This document shows positions 1 through 5,569 of a stretch of 5,586 bases of DNA, piece by piece (position 1 is the first letter of the stretch; each line of letters opens with the position of its first letter). Position numbers and translations under genes: made by a program. The stretch spans positions 1-5,586 of the forward strand of contig DQUX01000196.1 of NCBI GenBank assembly GCA_015662065.1, in the 5' to 3' direction. This DNA is from Anaerolineales bacterium. GTDB lineage: Bacteria > Chloroflexota > Anaerolineae > B4-G1 > DUEL01. The notes under the pieces were generated by a model that worked only from the letters and a program-made list of their open reading frames with translations, ran no database searches and was not told where the DNA came from.

Positions 1-19
1 TACAATTCTCCGCTTTTAC

Positions 20-48
20 ATTATACCAGGTGGCGAGGCCCATTGCAA
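20..48 (-). promoter_or_regulatory. sigma70-type promoter with extended -10, firing out of the window's left edge
   Basis: On the minus strand TTGCAA (48-43) is followed by exactly 17 bases and then a perfect TATAAT (25-20). TGG directly precedes the -10, giving an extended -10 (TGn). Transcription would start near position 13 and run out of the window, so the gene or RNA it drives cannot be seen. It lies just beyond the putative etfA terminator, which fits the start of a new transcription unit. The region is visibly more AT-rich than the coding sequence around it. The call rests on the sequence match only. Confidence 0.6.
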
Positions 49-49
49 G

Positions 50-63
50 AGTACATGAGTACT
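50..63. promoter_or_regulatory. small dyad next to the -35 box, possible operator
   Basis: AGTAC (50-54) and GTACT (59-63) form a perfect 5-base inverted repeat around a 4-base centre. It lies one base upstream of the -35 of the left-edge promoter, a position where an activator or repressor could bind. A second short dyad, CATTT-cga-AAATG, lies at 68-80. The arms are short and may be chance. Confidence 0.25.
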
Positions 64-107
64 GACCCATTTCGAAAATGAGACAAATTGGTTACAGTCC
101 AAAAGGG

Positions 108-139
108 CACCGCGCCGGCCGGGGGTGGCCGACGCGGTG
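108..139 (-). terminator. putative intrinsic terminator of the etfBA operon
   Basis: CACCGCG (108-114) pairs with CGCGGTG (133-139). After one mismatch the stem continues with CGGCC (116-120) against GGCCG (127-131), leaving a 6-base loop. That is 12 GC-rich pairs, starting 26 bases after the etfA stop codon. On the minus strand the stem is followed by GCCC and then TTTT, so the U-tract is short and offset; termination may be partial or protein-assisted. It separates etfA from the next promoter at 20-48. Confidence 0.55.
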
Positions 140-164
140 GAATGGCGGGCCCTACAGGCAGGAG

Positions 165-1148
165 CTACTCCAAACGGGCCTTCAGCGCAGCGGTCAGGGC
201 CGGGACCACCTTGAAGAGGTCGCCGACGATGCCGTAATGGGCCAACTGGAAGATCGGCGCCTCCGGGTCCTTGTTGATGGCGACGATGACCTTGCTGGTG
301 CGCATACCGGCCTGATGCTGGATGGCCCCGGAGATGCCGCAGGCGATGTAGAGATCCGGGCTGACCGTCTTGCCGGTCTGGCCGACCTGATGTTCATAGG
401 GGATCCAGCCCGCGTCCACGGCGGCGCGGGAGGCCCCCAGGGCGGCGTTGAGCACGCTGGCCAGCTCACGGACAGGCTCGAACCCCTCCGGCCCTCCCAC
501 GCCCCGTCCGCCGGAGACGATGATGGCGGCGTCGGTCAGGCTGACCCCGCCCTCCGTCTCCCAGAAGCCGGTCACCTTGCACCCGATCTCCTCCTCCTTC
601 ATCACCGGCTCGACTCGGACCACCTCCCCCGCGCGGCCATCGTCGGGCTCGGGCTTGGGGAAAGCCCGCGCGCGGGTGGTGAAGATGGCGGGGCGCTTCT
701 CCGGCACCGCGCAGGTGGAAAGCAGCTTGCCCGCGTAGATGGGGCGGGTGGCCAACAACTGCCCTCCCTCAAACTCCAACCCGGTACAGTCGGCCACGCA
801 GCCCGTCTCCAGGTCCACCGCCACCGCCGGCCCTAGGTCTCGCCCCCGGGAGGTGGCGCCCATAAGGATCAGGGCCGGGCTGTGCTCCCGTGCCAGGCTG
901 GAGAGCAGCGCCGCGTAAGGCTCCAAGCGGAAGTCGGCCAGGGTGGGATCGTCAGCCAGGAAGACCTTGTCCGCCCCGTAGGCGATGGCCTCCTGCGCCA
1001 GACCCTCCACCCCGCTGCCGAAGACACACGCACAGACCTGCCCCCCCAGCGTCTCGCCGAGGCGGCGGGCGGTGCCGATGGCCTCCCACGAGGGCAGGGC
1101 AACCTCCCCCCGAAACTGCTCAACCCAGACGAAGATGTCGTTGCCCAT
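165..1148 (-). CDS. etfA: electron transfer flavoprotein alpha subunit
   Basis: This is the FAD-binding subunit of the cytoplasmic EtfAB heterodimer, which accepts electrons from flavin dehydrogenases (acyl-CoA dehydrogenases and others) and passes them to an ETF oxidoreductase or another partner. It has 327 residues, about the family norm. The N-terminal domain is roughly residues 1-185 and the FAD domain about 200-322. In the FAD domain I see SGGRG (212-216), VGQTG (255-259), the ETF-alpha signature region around GISGAIQH (271-278), NKDP (292-295) and GIVGD (306-310). The usual ADYGI reads AHYGI, with His304 in place of Asp, a small oddity near the flavin. The start is the ATG at 1148, six bases after AGGAGG; a GTG directly before it (1151) lies too close to that site. 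It begins 10 bases after the etfB stop. The electron donor and acceptor cannot be told from this window. Confidence 0.95.
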   Translation of the reverse strand: MGNDIFVWVEQFRGEVALPSWEAIGTARRLGETLGGQVCACVFGSGVEGLAQEAIAYGADKVFLADDPTLADFRLEPYAALLSSLAREHSPALILMGATSRGRDLGPAVAVDLETGCVADCTGLEFEGGQLLATRPIYAGKLLSTCAVPEKRPAIFTTRARAFPKPEPDDGRAGEVVRVEPVMKEEEIGCKVTGFWETEGGVSLTDAAIIVSGGRGVGGPEGFEPVRELASVLNAALGASRAAVDAGWIPYEHQVGQTGKTVSPDLYIACGISGAIQHQAGMRTSKVIVAINKDPEAPIFQLAHYGIVGDLFKVVPALTAALKARLE

Positions 1149-1154
1149 CACTTA

Positions 1155-1160
1155 CCTCCT
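1155..1160 (-). promoter_or_regulatory. etfA ribosome binding site overlapping the etfB stop
   Basis: A perfect AGGAGG reads on the minus strand from 1160 to 1155; its first two bases are the last two of the etfB TAG stop (1161-1159). The spacing is six bases to ATG at 1148 but only three to GTG at 1151, so ATG is favoured. The overlap suggests translational coupling that keeps the two subunits equimolar. Confidence 0.75.
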
Positions 1161-1962
1161 AGATGACCTTCTCGGCCAGCAGCTTGTCCACCAGGACCCG
1201 CGCCGCCTCCTCGACGGTCTCGGCCTGGATGATCTCCGCCGCTCCCTCGCGGGCCGGCGGCGGGAAGATCCGCTCCCAGCGGACACCCGACCCGGCCGCC
1301 CCGACCTTATCCGGCCCCACACCGAGATCCGCCGCCGTCCAAACCGGATACTCAGCCCGGGTGGCCTTGCGGATCCCCATAAAAGAGGGATACCGCGGCT
1401 CGTTGATCCCCTTCACCGTGCCGACCACCGCCGGAAGAGGGGCCTCCACCCCCTGCCGGCCCTCCTCCAGGAGCCTTTCTACAAGGATGGCCCCTCCCTC
1501 GGGGTCCAGCTCGGCGATCTTGATGACGTAGGTGAGGGGCGCAAAACCCAGCCGCCGGGCGACCTCCACCGCCACTTGACCCGTCTGGCTGTCGATGGCC
1601 GACTTGCCGAAGAGGACCAGGTCCACGTCCCCCATCCTCTCGATCGCCTTCGCCAGGACGTAGGAGGTCGCCAGGGTGTCCGAACCCGCGAACCCGTCGT
1701 CCCAGATACGGACCGCTTCGTCGCACCCCATAGCGATGGCGTGCTTCAGCGCCTCCAGCGCCTCCTCCGGCCCCATCGAGACGACGGTGACCTTGGGCTC
1801 TCCGCCAAACCGCTCCTTGATCAAGAGCGCCTCCTCTACCGCGTATTCGTCCCAAGGGTTGATGATGATAGGGGATTCACCCCAAGAGACGTTGCCCGCC
1901 TCGTCAACGGTCAGCTTGGCCGCCGAGTCGGGCGTCTGTTTGATGCAGACGACGATGTGCAC
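1159..1962 (-). CDS. etfB: electron transfer flavoprotein beta subunit
   Basis: This is the AMP- or nucleotide-binding partner of EtfA. It has 267 residues, slightly longer than the usual 250-260. Recognised segments are the N-terminal strand MHIVVCIKQTPD, NPWDEYAVEEAL (35-46), the nucleotide-binding stretch GKSAIDSQTGQV (119-130), an ETF-beta signature-like stretch ending in PAVVG (177-181), and EPRYPSFMGIRKA (188-200). The last corresponds to the recognition-loop region that contacts partner dehydrogenases. The start is GTG at 1962, with AAGGAGGTGA upstream and a six-base spacer from AGGAGG, an excellent site. It is the first gene of the etfB-etfA operon, preceded by its own promoter. No acyl-CoA dehydrogenase, FixC/FixX or ETF-quinone oxidoreductase is adjacent. 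Whether this is a conventional or an electron-bifurcating ETF cannot be decided by eye. Confidence 0.95.
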   Translation of the reverse strand: MHIVVCIKQTPDSAAKLTVDEAGNVSWGESPIIINPWDEYAVEEALLIKERFGGEPKVTVVSMGPEEALEALKHAIAMGCDEAVRIWDDGFAGSDTLATSYVLAKAIERMGDVDLVLFGKSAIDSQTGQVAVEVARRLGFAPLTYVIKIAELDPEGGAILVERLLEEGRQGVEAPLPAVVGTVKGINEPRYPSFMGIRKATRAEYPVWTAADLGVGPDKVGAAGSGVRWERIFPPPAREGAAEIIQAETVEEAARVLVDKLLAEKVI

Positions 1963-2108
1963 GGCTCACCTCCTTGACGTGAAATGTGAAAACGGACCGG
2001 ACTTACGCAGTTCTATCCATATCTCACTACAGAAACAGAGAGGGCCCAGAGTTTCGCGTGGTGGACGTTTGGCCACAACTGCGCGACTCCCATAACTGAC
2101 CGGCGGTC
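1963..2108 (-). promoter_or_regulatory. untranslated leader of the etfBA transcript
   Basis: From the predicted start near 2102 the leader is about 140 bases long, longer than a ribosome site needs. It contains an imperfect hairpin: GTGG (2061-2064) pairs with CCAC (2073-2076), with outer CGCG arms at 2055-2058 and 2082-2085 offset by a bulge. It also contains a stretch (2030-2051) resembling the repeat at 4063-4140. I recognise no riboswitch class. Nothing else coding is supported here. Confidence 0.35.
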
Positions 2109-2109
2109 A
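2097..2109. promoter_or_regulatory. interrupted palindrome TGACC-N3-GGTCA, candidate operator for etfBA
   Basis: TGACC (2097-2101) and GGTCA (2105-2109) are perfect inverted arms around GGC. The element shares one base with the -10 box and covers the predicted transcription start, a classic position for a repressor. The binding protein is unknown. TetR- or GntR-type regulators of fatty-acid oxidation often use short dyads, but I cannot match this one to a named regulator. Confidence 0.4.
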
Positions 2110-2136
2110 TTATATTCACAAACGGCGAAGATGCAA
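2109..2136 (-). promoter_or_regulatory. sigma70-type promoter of etfBA
   Basis: On the minus strand TTGCAT (2136-2131) is followed by 16 bases and a perfect TATAAT (2114-2109). The -35 is only a partial match to TTGACA but shares TTGCA with the promoter at 20-48. It begins just after the stop codon of the lipoprotein gene (2143), so etfBA probably has its own transcript. It is the most AT-rich part of the intergenic region. Confidence 0.55.
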
Positions 2137-2142
2137 ATCGAC

Positions 2143-3159
2143 CTACGGAGTGACGGTGAGGATCTGCCCCACCTCGATGTAGTAGTCCGGCCCGATGTCG
2201 TTGAGGTTCGTCAACTCCCCGACGGTCATCCCGAAGCGGCGGGCGATGGAGTAGACGGTATCCCGGCGCTGGACGTAGTAGCCGTACCCCCCCTGGGGGG
2301 GCGGAACCGGGATCAGGACCATCGTCCCCGCCTGAACCTGGCCGGGGTCGGCGATGTTGCTGGCGGCGGCGATGTCCTGGGCGGTGGAGCCGAACTTCAG
2401 ACCCACGCGGAAGAGGTTCTCGCCCGGCTGTACAATGTAGTAGATCCCCCCGCCCGCCGCCAGCTGCGCCGTCGGTGAGGGGGTCGGCAAGGGGGTTGGC
2501 TCGGTGGCCGCCGGGGTGACCGACGACGGAGTCGGCTCGACGGCCGCTTCGCCAAGGACGGCGATGAGGCCGTCGGAGAGAGGCATCAGCTCCAGCGTGT
2601 CCCCCTCGGGGTCGAAAGCGGTCACGTGCTCGAAGCGCAGGGGAGACCCTCCCTCCGCCACACCGCGAAGGGTGATGGAAGCGACGATGCCGCTGCCATC
2701 CACCGCCGCTCCCGGTTCCAACGAGACCTGGTAGACGACCCACCCTTCCCCCTCAGCCACCCGGTTCTCCAGCACCTGCACGGGCCGAGGCATCTCCCCT
2801 GGAGCGATCTGCACCCCCTCCGCCTCCGGGTCGGCGTCCTCCACCCGGACATAGTCGGGATCGAAACTCAGCTCCAGCAGGACGCCGTTCAACCGCCGGG
2901 CGTCGTCCAACCAGATGTTGACGGCGGCGATCTCCCCCACCGTCAGGGTGACCACCGACGGCTCCAGGTAGAGGCTGGGGAGCATCTCCGGCGTGGGAGA
3001 GATCACCGGGCTCAGCTCGAAGGAAAGGATAGGGGTGGGGGTAAACGTGGGCGACGCCTGTGGCACCACCGGTGCCTCCTCGTAGACCGCCTGGACGCAC
3101 CCGGTTAAGAGCAGTATCGGCATCAGGCCAACCCACAAGAGCACACCTCTTGCTCGCAT
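2143..3159 (-). CDS. lipoprotein with a cohesin-like domain and two C-terminal LysM domains
   Basis: A predicted secreted lipoprotein of 338 residues. The N terminus has a basic start, a hydrophobic core and a lipobox L18-T19-G20-C21, so cleavage and lipid attachment at Cys21 are expected. A Pro/Thr-rich spacer (about 31-60) leads to a beta-rich domain (about 63-203) that looks cohesin-like: LYLEPSVVTLTVGE, then the NGVLLELSFDPDYV strand and an IVASITLRG strand. A second Pro/Thr-rich linker (204-235) precedes LysM1 (about 240-284, YYIVQPGENLFRVGLKFG) and LysM2 (about 294-337, YYVQRRDTVYSIARRFG). LysM domains bind N-acetylglucosamine in peptidoglycan or chitin-like glycans; the cohesin-like fold may bind a protein or glycan. 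Its specific job is unknown. ATG at 3159 has AGGAGG five bases upstream. It starts 29 bases after the rsmA stop and is probably co-transcribed with it. Confidence 0.85.
   Translation of the reverse strand: MRARGVLLWVGLMPILLLTGCVQAVYEEAPVVPQASPTFTPTPILSFELSPVISPTPEMLPSLYLEPSVVTLTVGEIAAVNIWLDDARRLNGVLLELSFDPDYVRVEDADPEAEGVQIAPGEMPRPVQVLENRVAEGEGWVVYQVSLEPGAAVDGSGIVASITLRGVAEGGSPLRFEHVTAFDPEGDTLELMPLSDGLIAVLGEAAVEPTPSSVTPAATEPTPLPTPSPTAQLAAGGGIYYIVQPGENLFRVGLKFGSTAQDIAAASNIADPGQVQAGTMVLIPVPPPQGGYGYYVQRRDTVYSIARRFGMTVGELTNLNDIGPDYYIEVGQILTVTP
2287..2301. repeat. C7-T-G7 palindrome inside the LysM linker
   Basis: Seven C, one T and seven G form a perfect palindrome around the central T. It falls in the codons for the PPPQGG linker between LysM1 and LysM2. 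It can fold into a tight hairpin and is prone to slippage or sequencing error. The reading frame is intact on both sides, since both LysM domains are readable, so no frameshift is visible. Confidence 0.6.
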
Positions 3160-3174
3160 AGCGACCTCCTCGGT

Positions 3175-3220
3175 CCAGGTTTCAGGTTTCAGGTCCCGAG
3201 TTTCGGGTTCTCAGGCTTCA
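3175..3220. repeat. degenerate 7-base tandem repeat across the rsmA stop codon
   Basis: On the minus strand the unit is AACCTGA. Copies read in order AGCCTGA, (extra G), AACCCGA, AACTCGG, GACCTGA, AACCTGA, AACCTGG: six units, two of them close to exact. The array supplies roughly the last nine codons of rsmA (tail KPENPKLGT) and its TGA stop, and runs to within five bases of the ribosome site of the lipoprotein gene. From memory, similar heptads occur between genes of Chloroflexota; that needs a search. Confidence 0.6.
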
Positions 3221-4031
3221 GCGCCCTCATCACCCGGACCCAGTCCTCCAGGCGCAGCCGTTCGGCCCGTCGACGGGGGTCCACCCCGGCCTGCCGCAAC
3301 GCCTCGGCGACGGTTCGGGGCTCCAGGCCCAGCCCCGCCGCCAGGCTGTTGCGCAGTTGCTTGCGGGGCTGGGAAAAACCCGCCCGCACGACACGGAAGA
3401 ATCCCTCTACACCCCGCGCCGCCACCGGCGGCTGCCGGCGTCGGTCGATGCGAACAACCGCCGACTCCACCCCCGGCGGGGGGTAGAACGCGCCGGGCTT
3501 GAGCCGGAAGAGAAGCCGAGGCTGCCCATAGAAATGGACGCTCACCGCCAGAAGGCTCATCCGCCCCCCCCGGGCCACGATCCGCTCCGCCACCTCCCGC
3601 TGGACCGTGACCACCATCCGGCGGGGAGGGAGGCGGGCCTCCAGCAGGTGGCGGAGCACGGCGGAGGTGATGGCATAGGGAAGATTGGCGACCACCAGGT
3701 ATGACTGCCCCTCCATCAAGTCCGCCGGGTCCAGGGCCAGGATGTCCCCCTGGACGACGCGGACGTTCGAACGGTCGGCCAGCTCTTCCTGCAGGACCGG
3801 GATCAGCCGATGGTCCAGCTCCACCGCCACGACCCGCCCCGCGCTTGCCGACAGGGCGCGGGTGAGGGTCCCCAACCCCGCCCCGATCTCCAACACCGAT
3901 TCGCCCGGCCCCAACTCCGCCGCGGCCACGATCCGCTGTAGCGCTCCCCGGTCCGCCAGAAAGTGCTGCCCCATCTCCTTCCGGGGCTCCAGATCGTAGC
4001 TACGCAGGATCTCCCGAACCGAACGGATCAT
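3189..4031 (-). CDS. rsmA: 16S rRNA (adenine-1518/1519-N6) dimethyltransferase
   Basis: RsmA (KsgA) transfers four methyl groups from S-adenosylmethionine to two adjacent adenines in the 3' hairpin of 16S rRNA, a late 30S assembly step in the cytoplasm. The length of 280 residues is normal. Motifs in order: GQHFL (21-25), SAM motif I VLEIGAGLG (46-54), VELD (70-73), GDIL (95-98), catalytic NLPY (116-119), FYPPPGVESAV (182-192) and FSQPRKQLRN (219-228). NLPY rather than a variant supports rRNA adenine dimethylation over other family members. In the last motif the common QRRK reads QPRK. The ATG at 4031 has no clear Shine-Dalgarno sequence; only a weak AGGTG lies well upstream. The C-terminal tail KPENPKLGT comes from a tandem repeat and is probably dispensable. 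An erm-type resistance methylase is the main alternative, but context and motifs favour RsmA. Confidence 0.96.
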   Translation of the reverse strand: MIRSVREILRSYDLEPRKEMGQHFLADRGALQRIVAAAELGPGESVLEIGAGLGTLTRALSASAGRVVAVELDHRLIPVLQEELADRSNVRVVQGDILALDPADLMEGQSYLVVANLPYAITSAVLRHLLEARLPPRRMVVTVQREVAERIVARGGRMSLLAVSVHFYGQPRLLFRLKPGAFYPPPGVESAVVRIDRRRQPPVAARGVEGFFRVVRAGFSQPRKQLRNSLAAGLGLEPRTVAEALRQAGVDPRRRAERLRLEDWVRVMRALKPENPKLGT

Positions 4032-4062
4032 CGCGGCGAGTCACACACCTGTGGAAACAAAC

Positions 4063-4140
4063 AACCATAGAGGGCACGGAGAGACACCGAGGAATCCCGG
4101 AAACTCTGCGGACCTCTGTGTTCTCCGTGTCCTGGTGGTT
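4063..4140. repeat. imperfect long inverted repeat, possible dispersed palindromic element
   Basis: The left arm (4063-4092, beginning AACCATAGAGG) matches the reverse complement of the right arm (4113-4140, which reads AACCACCAGG then ACACGGAGA). The arms are 28-30 bases with a few mismatches and a ~20-base loop. Each arm is built from a roughly 9-10 base motif like ACACGGAGA. No ORF belongs to it. It begins eight bases after the stop of the 3D-domain gene and would fold in that transcript; a T-rich stretch (TTGTTTGTTT) follows on the minus strand, so it may also act as a terminator. The ACAC-GAG style resembles dispersed repeats I recall from Chloroflexota and other environmental genomes. 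Confidence 0.6.
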
Positions 4141-4147
4141 AGCCCTG

Positions 4148-5548
4148 TCATTGACCAATGATGTAGTTGATCTGAGCCGGCGGGGGGACCGGGGTGAGCA
4201 GGTAGACATCCACCCACCGATACCACAGCACCAGGTTGTCGTCATCGTACCCCAGATCGATCCGCCGCCCTTTGATCGCCCCGCCGGTATCCCCCGCCAC
4301 GCCGATGCCGTAGCCGGGAACGTAGACCCGGCTACGTAAGGAGATGACCCGGGGGTCCACGGCGACGATGCCGTGCCGCATCGGCCAGCCCAACCGGGTG
4401 CGGCCGTAGTAGGGGCTGGAGCGGGGCGTGCCGGCGGTGGAGGCGCTGTAGGAGGTCGCCAGCATGCGGATCACCCGCCAATACTCCACCGTCCCCTCCG
4501 GCGTCTCCAACTGGCGGACCACGATCTTGGTGCCGTAGCCGATGATCTTGGTGGTGGGCGGCACGGCGACGTACTCGTTCTCCATGGTGCGGGAGACCTC
4601 CTGGCCGTCCTCGTACCGCACCCGGAGCCGCCGCTCCAACACCCCCGGCGCGCCGTCCTGGATCAGCCGCCGCTCATCCAGCTCTAGCTCCGGGTCCGGC
4701 TGCCAGACCACGTCGAAGGGGATCGGCTCCTGCTGGATGAGGAATCGCTCGGAGACGCGGACCACGACGATGGTCGTTTCGCCGTTCAGAGGGGCGTCGA
4801 GGGGAGGGATGGTGTAGTCCTGCCCGGTGAGGACGACCCCCAGGTCGGCCAGCACCGGCGCGATCTGGTCCCGGTGGGTACGGGTGCGGATCACCCGGCC
4901 GTCCACCCGCACCGTCACTGGCTGGGACCGCTCCACGTGGATGTGCATCCCGGCGGAGAGGGGCTGGGCCAGGCCCGGCTCGACCCGGTCGGCCAGATAG
5001 AGGGTGAGCCCCGCCTCCCGCAGCGCCCCCCCCACCGTGGTCGCGGTGGTGTAGAAAGTCAGCACCCGCCCGTCCTCGTGGACGGTGACCGGGACGGCCC
5101 GCTCTACCCGGATGCGTAGGGAGGCCCCCTCACCGGCCGGGTCATCCTCGACGACCACCCGGTCGTGGGGAGCCAGGGACAGGCCGGCCTCGGCCAGGAT
5201 TTGGTCCGGGGCGGCGGCATGGGTGCGCACCAGCCACGTCCGTCCGTCGGCCTGAATCCACACCGGCCGGGCACGGGTCACGCGGACCGTCATCCCGGGC
5301 TCCAGGGGATGGTCGAGGTCCGGCTCGACAAGGTCCTCTGAATAGAGGACCAGACCCGCATCCAACAGGAACGGGCCCACCGTTTCCTGGTGGGTGCGGA
5401 CCTGGCGGGACTCCCCGTCGACGACCAGGGTGACAGGGATAAGGCTTGACCGATAGCCGGCGGCCAGCCCCCCCAACAGCACCAGGGCGGCGAGGGCCGT
5501 CAGCCCCCGCCGGAGGGACGTCGGCAGTTCGCGCGATCCTTGCTCCAC
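4148..5548 (-). CDS. YabE/RpfB-like cell-wall protein: four DUF348 repeats, G5 and C-terminal 3D domain
   Basis: A predicted exported, membrane-anchored cell-wall protein of 466 residues. A hydrophobic segment (about 14-31) follows a short basic N terminus. Four DUF348-type repeats of about 57 residues start near 42, 99, 157 and 214; each opens with a DG pair (VDGE, ADGR, EDGR, VDGR), and repeats 1 and 3 keep the LEPGM/LSAGM ending. A G5 domain (about 268-345, adhesion/glycan-binding family) follows, then a 3D domain (about 357-452) with its three aspartates D398 (VDP), D420 (GDTGG) and D431 (IDL). 3D domains are MltA-like and occur in muralytic Sps and YabE proteins, so peptidoglycan cleavage is likely but inferred. 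Bacillus YabE has three DUF348 repeats; four is one more. The start is GTG at 5548; an in-frame TAG lies 21 bases upstream. It precedes rsmA, as YabE/RpfB genes often do. Confidence 0.9.
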   Translation of the reverse strand: MEQGSRELPTSLRRGLTALAALVLLGGLAAGYRSSLIPVTLVVDGESRQVRTHQETVGPFLLDAGLVLYSEDLVEPDLDHPLEPGMTVRVTRARPVWIQADGRTWLVRTHAAAPDQILAEAGLSLAPHDRVVVEDDPAGEGASLRIRVERAVPVTVHEDGRVLTFYTTATTVGGALREAGLTLYLADRVEPGLAQPLSAGMHIHVERSQPVTVRVDGRVIRTRTHRDQIAPVLADLGVVLTGQDYTIPPLDAPLNGETTIVVVRVSERFLIQQEPIPFDVVWQPDPELELDERRLIQDGAPGVLERRLRVRYEDGQEVSRTMENEYVAVPPTTKIIGYGTKIVVRQLETPEGTVEYWRVIRMLATSYSASTAGTPRSSPYYGRTRLGWPMRHGIVAVDPRVISLRSRVYVPGYGIGVAGDTGGAIKGRRIDLGYDDDNLVLWYRWVDVYLLTPVPPPAQINYIIGQ

Positions 5549-5557
5549 CCCCCCCCC
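5548..5557 (-). promoter_or_regulatory. run of ten G ending in the GTG start codon
   Basis: On the minus strand AAA is followed by ten G; the last G is the first base of the GTG start. The G-run is the only Shine-Dalgarno-like sequence for this gene, so its length sets ribosome-site spacing. Another GTG at 5564 opens a different frame that would join the gene if the tract lost one or gained two bases. It could be a slippage site or an assembly error. Confidence 0.5.
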
Positions 5558-5569
5558 TTTGCACGACTA

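Noticed and set aside
78..836. A 252-codon open frame on the plus strand
   Set aside because: Antisense to etfA, which is certain from its FAD motifs. No ribosome site or domain; composition is shadow-like.
165..1962. Assignment as an electron-bifurcating ETF
   Set aside because: The distinguishing residues need an alignment with characterised groups; the visible motifs are shared by both types.
985..1977. A 330-codon open frame on the plus strand
   Set aside because: It lies opposite etfB and part of etfA. Its product is Arg/Asp/Pro/His-rich low-complexity protein with no recognisable domain, as expected of the antisense frame of GC-rich genes.
1963..2108. Riboswitch in the etfBA leader
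   Set aside because: The leader is long enough, but the only hairpin is weak and I see no conserved core of any class I know.
2027..2743. A 238-codon minus-strand frame overlapping the lipoprotein gene
   Set aside because: It overlaps the LysM region in another frame and is low-complexity (R/G/P-rich), while the LysM/cohesin-like frame carries clear domains and a lipobox.
3175..3220. CRISPR-like array
   Set aside because: The repeats are 7 bases, directly adjacent and without spacers, so this is a simple tandem repeat.
4000..4245. Small minus-strand frame spanning the gap between the 3D-domain gene and rsmA
   Set aside because: It runs through the inverted repeat and overlaps both flanking genes, with no ribosome site or plausible protein features.
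5142..5564. Frame from GTG 5564 as a separate 140-residue gene
   Set aside because: It overlaps the strong 3D-domain gene in another frame and is Arg/Gly/Pro-rich without domains. It matters only as a possible alternative start if the G-tract varies.
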